From the NCBI GenBank assembly GCA_016183655.1, contig JACPEH010000012.1:1-64000 (forward strand): DNA of 64,000 bases, given 5' to 3'. The notes under the pieces were generated by a model. That model was not told the origin of the DNA and did not search any database. It worked only from the letters and a program-made list of their open reading frames with translations. Position 1 is the stretch's first letter, and each line of letters opens with the position of its first letter. Of the stretch, positions 8,961 through 17,364 are shown piece after piece. Made by a program: the position numbers and the translations under genes. The DNA comes from Rhodocyclales bacterium (GTDB lineage: Bacteria > Pseudomonadota > Gammaproteobacteria > Burkholderiales > Rhodocyclaceae).

Positions 8961-9855
8961 AGCCGGCAACCCAGGCCGCCCACAGCGGCATCGTCAGCAT
9001 CGACGCCAGCGTCGTCGCGGAAATGATCCAGGCGACGCTGCGTCCGTCACCGCCCATGCGCATCGCCAGGATGTAGGCCGACGAGGCGGTCGGCAGCGAC
9101 GCGAACAGCACCGCCACGCCGTAGTAGATGCCGCTCAGGCCGAGCCAGCGGCCGATCAGCAGCGCCGCCAGCGGCACCGCCAACAGCTTGACCAGCCCAA
9201 GATAGATCGACGCTGCGCGGACGCCGTTTTGTCCCTGCAGGCGCAGCGCGGCGCCGACCGCGAGCAGGCCGAGGGCGATCGAGGCATCGGCCAGCCGCCC
9301 GAGGAAGGTCGCCAGCGGCCGCGGCGGCTCGAAACCGGCGAGGTTGAGCAACAGTCCGCCGAGCGTCGCCCAGATCAGCGGATTGCGCGCGATCTCGCGC
9401 CAGACCCCGGTGTCGGCGTGCCGGGCCAGCATCCACACCGATGCCAGGTTGGCGAAGGGTACGGCGACGCCGACGATCAGGCCGAGCGCGGCAATGCCCG
9501 GGGTGCCGAAGAGCAGCCCGGCGGCAGCCAGGCCGATGTAGGAATTGAAGCGGTAGCCACACTGGAAGACCGAGGCGAAGACCATCGGTTTCAGCCCGAA
9601 CAGCGGCCGCGCCAGCCAGGACGCTCCCATGCCGACCGCCATCGCCCCGAGGGCGGAGAGCAGTAGCGGCATCGCGGCGGCGAGGTCGAGATGCGTCTTC
9701 AGGATGGCATTGACCAGCAGCGCCGGGAACAGGATGAAATATACGAGTTTCTCGATGCCGGCCCAGAAGTGGTCGCCGAGCGACATCCAGCGACGCAATG
9801 CGAAGCCGAGCAAGATCAGGGCGAAGTCGGGGAAAAGCAGGAGCGCCGTGGACAT
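8959..9855 (-). CDS. AEC family transporter (auxin efflux carrier-like permease)
   Basis: A 298-residue membrane protein with about ten hydrophobic segments and the AEC pattern. The N-terminal helix has FPDFALILLGFALRR, followed by FILFPALLVNAIL, then FRFNSY-like and NPLIWATLGGLLLNL segments. The C-terminal half repeats the fold with FASLPTASSAYILAMRMGGD. Bacterial members export or import organic acids such as malate or malonate. It is the last gene of the minus-strand CoA/Liv block, 27 bases after the CoA-transferase-family gene. Its stop codon overlaps the end of the 88-nt repeat. Confidence 0.88.
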   Translation of the reverse strand: MSTALLLFPDFALILLGFALRRWMSLGDHFWAGIEKLVYFILFPALLVNAILKTHLDLAAAMPLLLSALGAMAVGMGASWLARPLFGLKPMVFASVFQCGYRFNSYIGLAAAGLLFGTPGIAALGLIVGVAVPFANLASVWMLARHADTGVWREIARNPLIWATLGGLLLNLAGFEPPRPLATFLGRLADASIALGLLAVGAALRLQGQNGVRAASIYLGLVKLLAVPLAALLIGRWLGLSGIYYGVAVLFASLPTASSAYILAMRMGGDGRSVAWIISATTLASMLTMPLWAAWVAG

Positions 9856-9882
9856 CGGCGCATTTTAGGCCGGCGCCCCGTT

Positions 9883-11040
9883 TCAGACGATACGTGATTG
9901 CCGCAGCGCGGCTATCTCGTCCGGCGCGTAGCCGGCCTCGGCGAGGATTTCGGCACTGTGCTGGCCGGCTGCGGGCGCCGGCCGCTCGATGGCGAAATCC
10001 CAGCCGGCGATCTTGAATGGCGGCGCGTACTGCGTCATTCCGTCGGCCACCTGCGCCATGCCGCGCGCTTGCGCCTGCGGGTGCGCCAATGCCTCGGCCA
10101 GCGTCAGTACCGGCGTCACGCAGCAATCGACCGGGTCGAACAGCGCCGTCCATTCGGTCTGCGTCCGCATTGCGAAGAGCGCTTCCAGCTCGCCGCGCAG
10201 CTCCGGCGTCGCGGTCTCGGCGTAGCGCGTTTTCCACTCCGGGCGGGCAACCGCGTCGCAGAACAACTGCCAGAATTTTTCCTCAAGCGCGCCGACCGCC
10301 ATGTAGCGGTCGTCGGCCGTGCGATAGACGCCGTAGTTGGCATGGCCGCCGGTGAGCAGGTCGGCACCGCGCGGCGGCGTCTCACCATTGGCCTGCAGCG
10401 CGAAGAGCGGGAACAGGTTGTGCGCGAGCACGGCTTCGCTCATCGCCACGTCGACGAAGGCGCCTTCGCCATGGATGCGGGCGCGGAAGAGCGCGGCGAG
10501 GATGGCGCTGACGGCGCTCATTGCCCCGCCGAGCAGGTCGCCGATCTGCAGCGCCGGAATCGCCGGCGGACCGCCGGCGGTTCCCGTCTGTTCGAGCACG
10601 CCGGCCTGGGCGATGTAGTTGAGGTCGTGACCGGCGCGCAGCGCCCAGGGTCCGTCCTGGCCGTAGCCGGTGATCGCGCAATAGACGAGGCGCGGGTTGA
10701 TCGCAGCCAGCGCCGCATGGCCGACGCCGAGGCGGTCCATCACGCCGGGACGGAAGCTCTCGACGACGATGTCGGCGGTCACCACCAGTTTCTGCAGCAC
10801 CTCGCGCCCGGCCTTCTGCTTCAGGTCGAGGGTCAGTCCGCGCTTGTTGCGGTTCACTGCACGGAAGAACCAGCTGGTTCCGTCGGCGCCCTCACCCATC
10901 GTCCTCGCGTAGTCGCCAGCGCCGAGATCCTCGATCTTGATCACGTCGGCGCCGAGGTCGGCAAGGTGCAGCGTCGCCACCGGCCCCGGCAGCAGCCGCG
11001 ACAGGTCGAGCACGCGGACGCCGGCAAGCGGCCGGCTCAC
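9883..11040 (-). CDS. CaiB/BaiF family III CoA-transferase-fold protein, alpha-methylacyl-CoA racemase-like
   Basis: A 385-residue protein of the family that includes formyl-CoA transferase and alpha-methylacyl-CoA racemase (AMACR). The N-terminus is SRPLAGVRVLDLSRLLPGPV, then ADLGADVIKIEDLGAGDYAR. The segment GYGQDGPWALRAGHDLNYIA carries the catalytic Asp; its GHDxNY context is that of AMACR rather than of CoA transferases. The start is GTG at 11040 within GTGA, overlapping the preceding gene's stop by four bases, which suggests translational coupling. A longer in-frame extension lacks family residues. Epimerisation of 2-methylacyl-CoA is the likeliest role; CoA transfer remains possible. 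Confidence 0.85.
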   Translation of the reverse strand: MSRPLAGVRVLDLSRLLPGPVATLHLADLGADVIKIEDLGAGDYARTMGEGADGTSWFFRAVNRNKRGLTLDLKQKAGREVLQKLVVTADIVVESFRPGVMDRLGVGHAALAAINPRLVYCAITGYGQDGPWALRAGHDLNYIAQAGVLEQTGTAGGPPAIPALQIGDLLGGAMSAVSAILAALFRARIHGEGAFVDVAMSEAVLAHNLFPLFALQANGETPPRGADLLTGGHANYGVYRTADDRYMAVGALEEKFWQLFCDAVARPEWKTRYAETATPELRGELEALFAMRTQTEWTALFDPVDCCVTPVLTLAEALAHPQAQARGMAQVADGMTQYAPPFKIAGWDFAIERPAPAAGQHSAEILAEAGYAPDEIAALRQSRIV

Positions 11041-11513
11041 GGCAGCGCCTCGCAGCGTTCGAGCAGCGTGCCGTCGATGTCGATGATGACGCCTTCCTTC
11101 AGCTCGGTATCGAGGAAGTGGCCGCGGAACAGCCAGCCGTTGTGCCCATGCTGCGAGGTCCACGGCGTGTCCCAGCGGTCGGCGCGCAGCCGGATACGGA
11201 TCGCCTCGACCTCGCGCGCCTTCGCCGCGTCGCTGACACACGGATAGGCTGCGGCCAGGCGCTTCCAGTCGTCGCGGGTGTAACGCTCCTTCGGCTTGCC
11301 CGGGTTGGGGCAGACCTCCATGCGATGGGGACGGCGATAAACCTCGGTGATGGTTCCCTTCAGCCAGTAGGTCGGCGCCTTGAGGATGTAACCCTCGCCG
11401 CCTTCGCGAAACAGCGCGCAGTCGCCCGCGACGGGCATGCGCGCGTCCTCGGCGAAGACGGGGACGGCAAACGGGAACAGGGCAAGCAGAACGAGAACGA
11501 GCGGGCGCATCAC
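11037..11513 (-). CDS. small secreted protein of unknown function
   Basis: A 158-residue protein with a clear Sec signal peptide (MMRPLVLVLLALFPFAVPVFA, cleavage probably after VFA near residue 21). The mature part has three or four cysteines (GDCALF, EVCPNPGK, YPCVSD, ERCEALP), which suggests disulphides and a periplasmic location. I do not recognise a family. It overlaps the upstream PaaK-like gene and the downstream AMACR-like gene by four bases each, so it is an integral part of this operon. A secreted partner of the ABC importer is conceivable, but nothing in the sequence proves it. Confidence 0.75.
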   Translation of the reverse strand: MMRPLVLVLLALFPFAVPVFAEDARMPVAGDCALFREGGEGYILKAPTYWLKGTITEVYRRPHRMEVCPNPGKPKERYTRDDWKRLAAAYPCVSDAAKAREVEAIRIRLRADRWDTPWTSQHGHNGWLFRGHFLDTELKEGVIIDIDGTLLERCEALP

Positions 11514-12739
11514 TCGTATTTTCGCACGTCCTCTATCACCTTGCCGTCGTTGGGAAGCGCGCCGGGCGCATGGAAGGCGACTTCGCCGCGCAACTTGGTG
11601 ATCTCGCGCAGCGAGGCGACCAGCGCCTCGCCGAGCGCCGCGTCGGCGTGGGCTTCGCAGTTGAGGACCATGCGATCCTGGCCGCCCGCATTGTCGACCA
11701 CCAGACGCGCGCGCTCCACGCCGGGGTAGCGCTTGATCACGTCGGCGACCTGGGAAGGGTGCACGAACATGCCCTTGATCTTCGTCGTCTGGTCGGCGCG
11801 GCCGAGCCAGCCCTTGATGCGCAGGTTGGTGCGGCCGCAGGGCGAGATGCCGGGCAGCACCGCCGAGAGGTCGCCGGTGCCGAAGCGGATCAGCGGATAG
11901 TCGCGGTTGAATACCGTCACGACGACCTCGCCGACCTCCCCCTCCGGCACCGGATCGCCGGTTCCGGGACGGACGATTTCGATGATCGCCCCTTCGTCGG
12001 CGATCAACCCTTCGCGCGCCGGCGTTTCGTAGGCGATCACGCCGAGGTCGGCGGTGGCGTAGGCCTGGTAGCCCAGCACGCCACGCGCCGCAAGCGCGTC
12101 GCGCAGACTGGGCGGAAAGGCCTCGCCGGAGACGGCGGCTTTTTTCAGGCAGGAGAGGTCGAGCTTCAGCTCGTCCGCTTTCTCCAGCAGAATCTTCAGA
12201 AACGACGGCGTGCCGGCATAGCCCTCCGGGCGCAGCTCGGCCATCGCCTGCACCTGCTGCTCGGTCTGGCCGACGCCGCCGGGGAAGACGGTACAGCCGA
12301 GCGCGAGCGCGCCGGCCTCGAAGATCCAGCCGCCGGGCGTCATGTGGTACGAGAAGCTGTTGTGCACCAGGTCGCCGGCGCGGAAGCCGGCGGCGAACAT
12401 CGCCCGCGCCGTACGCCAGTAATCGGCGACGCGCCCTTCCGGCTCGTAGATCGGCCCGGGCGACGCATAGACACGCGCCACGCGGCCGCGCCAGTCGCCG
12501 ACGAAGCCGCCGAACGGCCGGCTCGCCTGCTGCCGTTCGAGCAGTTCGCTCTTCCTGGTCACCGGCAGCTTCGCCAGCGCCTCACGGGTCGTCACCGCTT
12601 CGGCGTCGACCTCCGCCAGCAATTCGCCGAAAGCCGGCGCATAGGACTTGGCGAAAGAAATCAGCGACGGCAACGCCGCCATCTGCTGACGCTCGCGCAC
12701 CTCCGGCGAACGGGTCTCAAGCGCGTCAAAATATTCCAT
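11510..12739 (-). CDS. PaaK-like adenylate-forming protein with altered P-loop
   Basis: A 409-residue protein of the phenylacetate-CoA ligase (PaaK) branch of the ANL family, slightly shorter than typical PaaK. Recognisable parts are SYHMTPGG, the A5-like YQAYATADLG, YPLIRFGTGDLSAV, GRADQTTKIKGMFVHPSQV and a C-terminal LPNDGKVIEDV with the possible catalytic Lys. The usual SSGTTGKP ATP-binding loop is replaced by YASPGPIYEPEG at about residues 88-99, so ligase activity is uncertain. The chosen start MEYFDALE aligns with the family; two upstream ATGs are also in frame. It follows livF after a 307-base gap with structured repeats and overlaps the secreted-protein gene by four bases. Confidence 0.8.
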   Translation of the reverse strand: MEYFDALETRSPEVRERQQMAALPSLISFAKSYAPAFGELLAEVDAEAVTTREALAKLPVTRKSELLERQQASRPFGGFVGDWRGRVARVYASPGPIYEPEGRVADYWRTARAMFAAGFRAGDLVHNSFSYHMTPGGWIFEAGALALGCTVFPGGVGQTEQQVQAMAELRPEGYAGTPSFLKILLEKADELKLDLSCLKKAAVSGEAFPPSLRDALAARGVLGYQAYATADLGVIAYETPAREGLIADEGAIIEIVRPGTGDPVPEGEVGEVVVTVFNRDYPLIRFGTGDLSAVLPGISPCGRTNLRIKGWLGRADQTTKIKGMFVHPSQVADVIKRYPGVERARLVVDNAGGQDRMVLNCEAHADAALGEALVASLREITKLRGEVAFHAPGALPNDGKVIEDVRKYE

Positions 12740-12864
12740 ATGCATATCTCCGGGCAAAGCAGCGGCCAGCAGGGGGCAAAAGTTCTTTTAGTTTCTGGGG
12801 TTAGGGGTCCGACAAACCGACCACGCAGGAACCAGGCCGGAGGTCGAAAAGCCGCGACCAGAGG

Positions 12865-13021
12865 CGAGGCGCGAGCGGGCGCCGCGTGCACTTGGCGCAC
12901 CAGCCCGCGCGCAACGCTGCATCAGGGGGCGCACTTCGCCCGATGGGATGGCCAAGTAGCGCCGCAAGACGAGACGCGAGTCCGCGCCGTGTGCACCGGG
13001 CACACAAGCGGACGAGCAACG
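12865..13021. repeat. two 52-nt covarying hairpin repeats in the livF-paaK-like gap
   Basis: The 307-base gap 12740-13046 has no convincing gene. It holds two ungapped 52-nt copies (12865-12916 and 12970-13021) with 39 of 52 positions identical. Both fold the same way: an outer stem (copy 1 CGGGC/GCCCG, copy 2 TCCGC/GCGGA) and an inner stem around GTGC. The three outer-stem differences are exactly compensated on the opposite arm. A small GGGCG/CGCCC hairpin lies between the copies. The structure could act in mRNA processing or stability between livF and the downstream genes. Confidence 0.75.
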
Positions 13022-13046
13022 AAGTATTGCGGTGCGCACGGCCATC

Positions 13047-13889
13047 TCAGGAAAGCCAGCGCTTGCGGCGGCGGTAGTGCTTGACCTCGCGGAAGCTCTT
13101 CCGGCCGGCAGTCGACAGGCCCAGGTAGAACTCCTTGACGTCCTCGTTCGAGGCCAGCTCCTTGGCGTCGCCTTCCATCACGACGCGGCCGTTCTCGAGG
13201 ATGTAGCCGAAGTCGGCGTAGCGCAGTGCGACCATCGTGTTCTGCTCGGCGAGCAGGAAGCTGACGCGCTCGCTCTGGTTCAAGTCCTTCACGATCTCGA
13301 AGATTTCCTCGACGATCTGCGGCGCCAGGCCCATCGACGGCTCGTCGAGCAGGATCATCTCCGGCTTGGCCATCAGCGCCCGGCCGATCGCGCACATCTG
13401 CTGTTCGCCGCCGGAGGTATAGCCGGCCTGCGTCATGCGGCGCTGCTTCAGGCGCGGGAAATAGTGGTAGACCATTTCCAGGCTCTGCTTCAGCTCGCTG
13501 CGCGAGATGCCTCGCGTATAGGCGCCGGTGAGCAGGTTTTCTTCCAGCGTCAGGTGCGCGAAGCAGTGCCGCCCCTCCATGACCTGGATGACGCCGCGCC
13601 GGACCAGCTGGTTGGGCGTCATCTGGTCGACGCGCGTGCCCTTGAACATGATGTCGCCCTTGGTGACATCACCGCGTTCGGCGCCGAGCAGGTTGGAGAT
13701 CGCCTTCAGCGTGGTCGACTTGCCGGCGCCGTTGGCGCCGAGCAGCGCGACGATGCGGCCTTTCGGCACTTCGAGCGAAACGCCCTTGAGCACGAGGATC
13801 ACGTGGTCGTAGATGACCTCGATGTTGTTGACCGTCAGGTAGCGGTCTGCTGCTTCACTGTGATGTGTCGTTGTTGTCATCGTCTCCAT
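13047..13889 (-). CDS. livF: branched-chain amino acid-type ABC transporter ATPase LivF
   Basis: A 280-residue ABC ATPase of the LivF subfamily. It has Walker A GANGAGKST (about residues 51-59), signature TSGGEQQMCAIGRAL, Walker B MILLDEPSMGLAPQ and the family-typical ENGRVVMEGDAKEL. LivF and LivG together power LivH/LivM transporters. The N-terminus is extended compared with E. coli LivF, and two start codons (13889 and 13880) are in frame; the second has GGAG close upstream. It is separated from the binding-protein gene by 84 bases with a perfect 17-bp hairpin, which may lower its expression relative to the binding protein. Confidence 0.92.
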   Translation of the reverse strand: METMTTTTHHSEAADRYLTVNNIEVIYDHVILVLKGVSLEVPKGRIVALLGANGAGKSTTLKAISNLLGAERGDVTKGDIMFKGTRVDQMTPNQLVRRGVIQVMEGRHCFAHLTLEENLLTGAYTRGISRSELKQSLEMVYHYFPRLKQRRMTQAGYTSGGEQQMCAIGRALMAKPEMILLDEPSMGLAPQIVEEIFEIVKDLNQSERVSFLLAEQNTMVALRYADFGYILENGRVVMEGDAKELASNEDVKEFYLGLSTAGRKSFREVKHYRRRKRWLS

Positions 13890-13904
13890 CCATCCGGTGT
13901 TGCC

Positions 13905-13939
13905 GCCGGATCGCGCACTCCGGGAGTGCGCGATCCGGC
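13905..13939 (-). promoter_or_regulatory. 17-bp perfect intercistronic hairpin
   Basis: The arms 13905-13921 and 13923-13939 are perfect inverted repeats (beginning GCCGGATCGCGC) around one central base. It lies between the binding-protein stop (13974) and the livF start (13889). No run of U follows on the minus strand, so it is less likely a terminator than an mRNA-stabilising or attenuating stem, as often found after abundant periplasmic binding proteins. Confidence 0.8.
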
Positions 13940-13973
13940 ATGTCAAAACGAGGTGCCGTCAGGCGCCGCCGTC

Positions 13974-15305
13974 TCAACCTTCCTTGGAACAGTCACGCGG
14001 GGTGATGTTCTTTTCCTTGGCATACTTCGCCGCGGACTCTTCGATCATCGGCCGCACCAGCTCCTTGTCGGCGTCGATCCAGTCGGTCAGGACCTTCCAC
14101 TGCTTGCCGTCCCACTGCTGGAACTTGACCTTGCCCGAGCCCTCGTGGTCGAGGCAGCTCACCTTCAGGTCGGGCATGAAGCCCTCGGCGCCGAGTTCCT
14201 TGAGGCGCTTGGCATCGATCACCAGATGCTCGAGGCCCCAGCGCATCTGCTCGCCGTTTATCACCTTGCCCTTGCCGAACTTGGCCTGGGCGGTGCGGAT
14301 GGCCTCGACGGTGATGATCCCGTGCACCACGCCGCGGTTGTAGTAGACCGAGCCGATGCGGGACTTGTCCTCCATGTTGCCCTTGTTCTTCTTGTAGACG
14401 TTGTCCTGGATCGCCTTGACCACCGGGTAGTTGGCGCCGGCGACGTTGAAGCCGGCGGCGATGTAGCCCTTGGCGGCGTCGCCGGCCGGGATCGTGTCTT
14501 CCTCAGCACCGGACCACCAGACGCCAATGACCTTGTCGCGCGGGAAGCCGATCTTGGCGGCGGCCTTGAGCGCCGTCGGGTTCATCACCCCCCAGCCGCG
14601 CAGGATGACCCAGTCCGGCTTCTCCTGGCGGACGCGCAGCCACTGCGACTGCTGCTCGTTGCCCGGATGCGAGACCGGAATGTGCACGACGGTGAAGCCG
14701 TACTTCTTGGCCTGCGCGTCGAGGACGGGAATGGTTTCCTTGCCGTAGGCCGAGTCGTGGTAGATGTTCACGATCTTCTTGCCCTTGAGCTTGTCCATTC
14801 CGCCTTCCTTGGCGCCGATGAACTTGATCTTGGCGGTGTTCTGCGACCAGTAGTTGGTCAGCATCGGGAAGACCCATGGGAAGACGCGGCCGTCGGAGGC
14901 GTCGGTGCGGCCGTAGCCGATGGTGACCATCGGAATCTTGTCCTGGGCAACCTTGTCCAGCACCGAGTAGGTGATGCCGGTCGACAGCGGCTGGAACACC
15001 GAGTTGCCGGAGGCGCCCTTCGACTTCAGACGCTCGTAGCATTCGACGCCGCGGGCGTTGTTGTATTCGGTCTCGCATTCCTCCCAGGTCAGCTTGACGC
15101 CATTGACGCCGCCTTCCTTCTCGTTGATCAGCGCCATGTAGTCGATCCAGCCACCGTAGATTCCGGAGCCGCCGGCGGCATACGCGCCGACGCGATAACT
15201 CGGCAGACCGATGAACTGCTCGTTCGCCTGAGCGAGGACCGCCGACGAGGTGAGCACGCTCGATACCGCAACAGCAGACAGCAGAAGCTTGGTTTTCAGT
15301 TGCAT
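13974..15305 (-). CDS. Liv-type periplasmic substrate-binding protein
   Basis: A 443-residue type I periplasmic binding protein of the LivJ/K (Peripla_BP_6) class. It has a Sec signal peptide (about 1-25, ending SSAVLA-Q), followed by FIGLPSYRVGAYAAGGSGIY. The start ATG at 15305 has GGAGGAGA seven bases upstream. The mature chain contains VNGVKLTWEECETEYNNARG and YHDSAYGKETIPVLDAQAKK, typical of the clamshell lobes, and is longer than classic LivJ. It captures the ligand for LivHM-FG encoded around it. The ligand is unknown; linkage to acyl-CoA ligases points to an organic or aromatic acid rather than an amino acid (inference). Confidence 0.9.
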   Translation of the reverse strand: MQLKTKLLLSAVAVSSVLTSSAVLAQANEQFIGLPSYRVGAYAAGGSGIYGGWIDYMALINEKEGGVNGVKLTWEECETEYNNARGVECYERLKSKGASGNSVFQPLSTGITYSVLDKVAQDKIPMVTIGYGRTDASDGRVFPWVFPMLTNYWSQNTAKIKFIGAKEGGMDKLKGKKIVNIYHDSAYGKETIPVLDAQAKKYGFTVVHIPVSHPGNEQQSQWLRVRQEKPDWVILRGWGVMNPTALKAAAKIGFPRDKVIGVWWSGAEEDTIPAGDAAKGYIAAGFNVAGANYPVVKAIQDNVYKKNKGNMEDKSRIGSVYYNRGVVHGIITVEAIRTAQAKFGKGKVINGEQMRWGLEHLVIDAKRLKELGAEGFMPDLKVSCLDHEGSGKVKFQQWDGKQWKVLTDWIDADKELVRPMIEESAAKYAKEKNITPRDCSKEG

Positions 15306-15369
15306 GGTTTGTCTCCTCCGTAGTGAATCTGTATGTCGTCCTTTCCGGCTTGCGCCGGGCCGGCCTATC

Positions 15370-16437
15370 TTAGTGGGGGAACGGCCACAGCCGCAATTTT
15401 TCCTTGGCGATCTGCCACAGCCGCGCCAGGCCGTGCGGTTCGACAATCAGGAAAAAGATGATCAGCCCGCCGAACACCATCAGCTGCATGTTCGAGGCAA
15501 TCGTCGGCGAGAGCAGACCGGCGAACACGTCCTGCACGAGCACGTCAAGGAAGATCGGCAGCAGCACGATGAAGGCCGAGCCGAGGAAGGCACCGCTGAT
15601 CGAGCCGACGCCGCCGATGATGATCATGAACAGGATCTTGAACGAGAGATCGAGGTTGAAGCCCTCCGGCTCGACCGTGCCGAGATAGGCGAACGCATAG
15701 AGCGCGCCGGCAACGCCGCAGTAGAACGAGCTGACGGCGAAGGCGAGCAGTTTGGTGTGCATGATGCGGATGCCGATCACCTCGGCCGCCACGTCCATGT
15801 CGCGCACCGCCATCCAGGCGCGGCCGACCGAGCTGCGCACCATGTTCTTGGCCATCAGCGCCATCGTCGCCACCAGCCCGAGCACCAGCAGGTACTTGGC
15901 CTGCGGCGAGGCGAACTCATAGCCGAGAATGACCATGGCCTGTGCGGTGATCACCCCGGACGACGAGTCGTTGGAGAACCAGCTGACCTTGGTCAGCAGC
16001 CAGACGATGAAGAACTGCGCCGCCAGCGTCGCTACCGCCAGGTAAAAGCCCTTGATGCGCAAGCTGGGCAGGCCGAAGACGATGCCGACCAGCGCCGCCG
16101 CCAGTCCGCCGAGCGCGAAGGCGACCAGTAGCGGCATGCCGTCGACGCGCAACATGAAGTTGTACGAAGCGAAGGCGCCAACCGCCATGAACGCCGCCGA
16201 ACCGAGCGACAGCTGGCCGGCGTAGCCGGTGAGGATGTTCAGGCCGAGTGCTGCCAGCGAGAACACCAGGAACGGCACCATGATCGCCTTCAACCAGTAT
16301 TCGCTGGCGAACAGCGGCACGGCGACGAAGGCGAGGGCGAGCAGCAGCTGGATGCCGATCCGGTCCTGGCGGATCGGAAAGATCTGCTGGTCGGCTGCGT
16401 AGGTGGCCTTGAATTGACCTGCTTCACGGTAAAGCAT
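15370..16437 (-). CDS. livM: Liv-type ABC transporter permease LivM
   Basis: A 355-residue inner-membrane permease with roughly eight to ten hydrophobic segments. The signature GYAGQLSLGSAAFMAVGAFA (about residues 71-90) is characteristic of LivM, and SSVGRAWMAVRDMDVAAEVIGI matches the coupling-loop region contacting the ATPases. It pairs with LivH to form the channel. The gene follows livH by 21 bases and precedes the binding-protein gene by 64 bases. Confidence 0.93.
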   Translation of the reverse strand: MLYREAGQFKATYAADQQIFPIRQDRIGIQLLLALAFVAVPLFASEYWLKAIMVPFLVFSLAALGLNILTGYAGQLSLGSAAFMAVGAFASYNFMLRVDGMPLLVAFALGGLAAALVGIVFGLPSLRIKGFYLAVATLAAQFFIVWLLTKVSWFSNDSSSGVITAQAMVILGYEFASPQAKYLLVLGLVATMALMAKNMVRSSVGRAWMAVRDMDVAAEVIGIRIMHTKLLAFAVSSFYCGVAGALYAFAYLGTVEPEGFNLDLSFKILFMIIIGGVGSISGAFLGSAFIVLLPIFLDVLVQDVFAGLLSPTIASNMQLMVFGGLIIFFLIVEPHGLARLWQIAKEKLRLWPFPH

Positions 16438-16458
16438 GTGTATTTTCTCCCTGCCGAA

Positions 16459-17352
16459 TCAGACGCGATCGATGTGTTTTTCGCCGAACAACCCTTCCGG
16501 CCGGATCAGCAGGAAGGCCAGCGCCATCACGTACGGGAACCACGAGTCGATGCCGCCGCCGACATAGGCGCCGAGATAGACTTCCGCCAGCTTCTCCGAC
16601 GAGCCGATGATCAGGCCGCCGACGATCGCCCCGGGGACCGAGGTGAAGCCGCCGAGGATCAGCACCGGCAGCGCCTTCAGCGCGGTGAAGGTGAGCGCGA
16701 ACTGCACGCCGTTGCGCGCCCCCCAGATCAGACCGGCGACCAGAGCGACGAACCCGGCGACCGCCCAGACGATGCGCCAGATCGTCTGCAGCGGGATGCC
16801 GATCGACAGCGCCGCCTGGTGGTCATCGGCGACCGCACGCAGCGCGCGGCCGACCCGGGTGTATTGGAAGAAAAGCGCCAGGGCCGTGACCAGCACCGCC
16901 GCGACCCCGGCGGCAAAAAGGTCGAACTTGGAAACGCCGATGCCGGTCGCCTCCATCATCCATTCGATCGGTTCGTCCTGGATGCCGAGCTCCAGGCCGC
17001 GCACGCTGGCACCCCACATCGCCTGGGCGAGGCCCTCGACGAAGAAGGTCAGGCCGATCGTCGCCATGAACAGCGCGATCGGCGGCTGGTTGACCATCGG
17101 CCGCAGCACGATGCGTTCGGTGCCGATGCCGAGCAGCACCATTGCGCCGAAGGCAAGCACCAGCGCCAGCCAGAACGGCACGCCCATTTCCAGGATGCCG
17201 ACGAAAGTGAGCGCGGCGAAGAAGACCATCGCCCCCTGCGCGAAGTTGAACACCCCGGACGCCTTGTAGATCAGCACGAAGCCGAGCGCGACGAAGGAGT
17301 ACATCACCCCCGAGAGCAGGCCGCCGATCAGTACTTCCAGAAAGAACTGCAT
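16459..17352 (-). CDS. livH: Liv-type ABC transporter permease LivH
   Basis: A 297-residue inner-membrane permease of the LivH class. Its start MQFFLEVLIGGLLSGVMYSF is typical, followed by LVLIYKASGVFNFAQGAMV and the coupling-loop segment RVGRALRAVADDHQAALSIG. It forms the translocation pore with LivM. It is 12 bases after livG and 21 bases before livM, within one operon. Length and topology are normal for the family. Confidence 0.93.
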   Translation of the reverse strand: MQFFLEVLIGGLLSGVMYSFVALGFVLIYKASGVFNFAQGAMVFFAALTFVGILEMGVPFWLALVLAFGAMVLLGIGTERIVLRPMVNQPPIALFMATIGLTFFVEGLAQAMWGASVRGLELGIQDEPIEWMMEATGIGVSKFDLFAAGVAAVLVTALALFFQYTRVGRALRAVADDHQAALSIGIPLQTIWRIVWAVAGFVALVAGLIWGARNGVQFALTFTALKALPVLILGGFTSVPGAIVGGLIIGSSEKLAEVYLGAYVGGGIDSWFPYVMALAFLLIRPEGLFGEKHIDRV

Positions 17353-17364
17353 GTCTCGTCCCCT

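Noticed and set aside
12661-13045. Small open frames across the livF-paaK-like gap
   Set aside because: They are Arg/Ala-rich, overlap each other in several frames and are explained by the repeated hairpins.
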